Assembly (NCBI GenBank): GCA_041984235.1
Contig: JBHIYN010000008.1
Coordinates: 124,001 to 188,000 of the forward strand
DNA length: 64,000 nucleotides
Direction: 5' to 3'
DNA from: JBHIYN01 sp041984235
GTDB lineage: Bacteria > Pseudomonadota > Gammaproteobacteria > Ga0077536
The notes beneath the pieces are model-generated. The model saw only the letters and a program-made list of their open reading frames with translations. It was not told the DNA's origin and searched no databases. The stretch's first letter is position 1. Each line of letters starts with the position of its first letter. Of the stretch, positions 63,597-64,000 are shown one piece after another. A program made the translations under genes and the position numbers.

Positions 63597-64000
63597 TCAC
63601 AGGGACAGGATCGGCAACGGATTGCCAGGGGCATTTGGCGGGGCGGCGCGCGAAGTGTCGCGCGCGACCGCCAGGCCCGGACTGAGAGGTGTGTCGAGAT
63701 AGTTCGCGCTCAGCGCCCACAGGCGGGCGGCGAGCAGCTCTGGCGTCGCGAACAGGCTCTGCTCGGGAACCGCGGCGCGCTCGCGCAGGCGCTCGGCGTC
63801 GTCGAATCCGTAGCAGGACATGAGCGGCGTGTAGCCCGCCGCGATCGCCGCCCGGTAGTCGCCAATCTCGTCGCCGGCGAACAGCAGTTCGTGGTAGCGC
63901 GGCGAGCGCATGCCCTCGAGCACGGCGACCTTGTGCGCGCCGACGGGCAGCGGCACGACGAAATCGAGATCCTGCTCGGCGACGTCGCTGGCACGCAGCA
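63597..64000 (-). CDS. HAD-superfamily hydrolase-like protein, C-terminal part (cut by window edge)
   Basis: About 134 codons are visible on the minus strand; the start is beyond 64000. The segment LLFAGDEIGDYRAAIAAGYT is the typical HAD motif IV plus following helix, with the metal-binding aspartates. The C-terminal 45 residues (after about LWALSANYLDTPL) are low in structure. Which phosphatase subfamily it belongs to cannot be told without the N-terminus. Confidence 0.7.
   Translation of the reverse strand, partial: LRASDVAEQDLDFVVPLPVGAHKVAVLEGMRSPRYHELLFAGDEIGDYRAAIAAGYTPLMSCYGFDDAERLRERAAVPEQSLFATPELLAARLWALSANYLDTPLSPGLAVARDTSRAAPPNAPGNPLPILSL

Overview
The window is a GC-rich stretch of bacterial chromosome, densely packed with short intergenic gaps. 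It is almost certainly gammaproteobacterial. The supporting evidence is a homodimeric-type pyruvate dehydrogenase E1 (aceE) followed by aceF, a classical two-domain ArgA, clpS-clpA, the order secG - tRNA-Leu(GAG) - nuoA-N, trpS-scpA-scpB-rluB, and cmoA/cmoB. No phage, plasmid, IS element, CRISPR array or rRNA operon was seen. Glyoxylate-shunt isocitrate lyase, a 14-gene complex I operon, a Sco-type copper protein and a catabolic cluster at the right end suggest an aerobic heterotroph. I cannot name a genus.

Layout. 1-5.3 kb: aceE (5' end missing), aceF and a convergent exported M20 amidohydrolase. 5.3-9.7 kb: ilvD and the divergent pair argE-argA. 9.7-12.7 kb: a cupin, a pair of 90-bp palindromic repeats, then clpS-clpA on the minus strand. 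13.4-17.1 kb: aceA, then the minus-strand operon bolA - DpnA-like DNA methyltransferase - dapE, whose genes overlap. 17.2-22.8 kb: a plus-strand run of YciO-like protein, M50 protease, trpS (with four cysteines matching a known [4Fe-4S] TrpRS motif), scpA, scpB (with a hexanucleotide repeat tail), rluB and an HhH-GPD glycosylase. 22.9-39.0 kb: tpiA, secG, tRNA-Leu(GAG) and the nuoA-N complex I operon. 39.0-40.6 kb: psd and a Sco1/SenC protein on the minus strand.

40.8-46.9 kb holds two paralogous Ser/Thr kinases, each fused to a C-terminal cyclic-nucleotide-binding domain, on either side of pgi. The second kinase heads a tight operon with a PQQ-type sugar dehydrogenase-like protein and an unrecognised protein. 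46.9-49.7 kb gathers trhO, cmoA and cmoB, which together would supply the whole route from U34 to 5-oxyacetyl-U34 in tRNA. 49.8-53.7 kb: an SDR reductase overlapping an ABC exporter, then an HD-GYP phosphodiesterase. 54-64 kb: a DUF1329 protein with a strong terminator, followed by a catabolism-like region. This region contains a Rieske oxygenase, a small unknown protein, a dienelactone hydrolase-NTF2 fusion, two luciferase-like flavin oxidoreductases, a glutathione S-transferase, an amidohydrolase, an MBL-like protein and a HAD-type protein cut by the window edge.

The items most worth following up are the twin kinase-cNMP proteins, the compact tRNA wobble-modification cluster, the probable iron-sulfur tryptophanyl-tRNA synthetase, the solitary DpnA-like methyltransferase embedded in a core operon, the nested-palindrome repeat pair, and the slippage-prone tail of ScpB. 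All functional statements are by reading the translated sequences; no database search was run.
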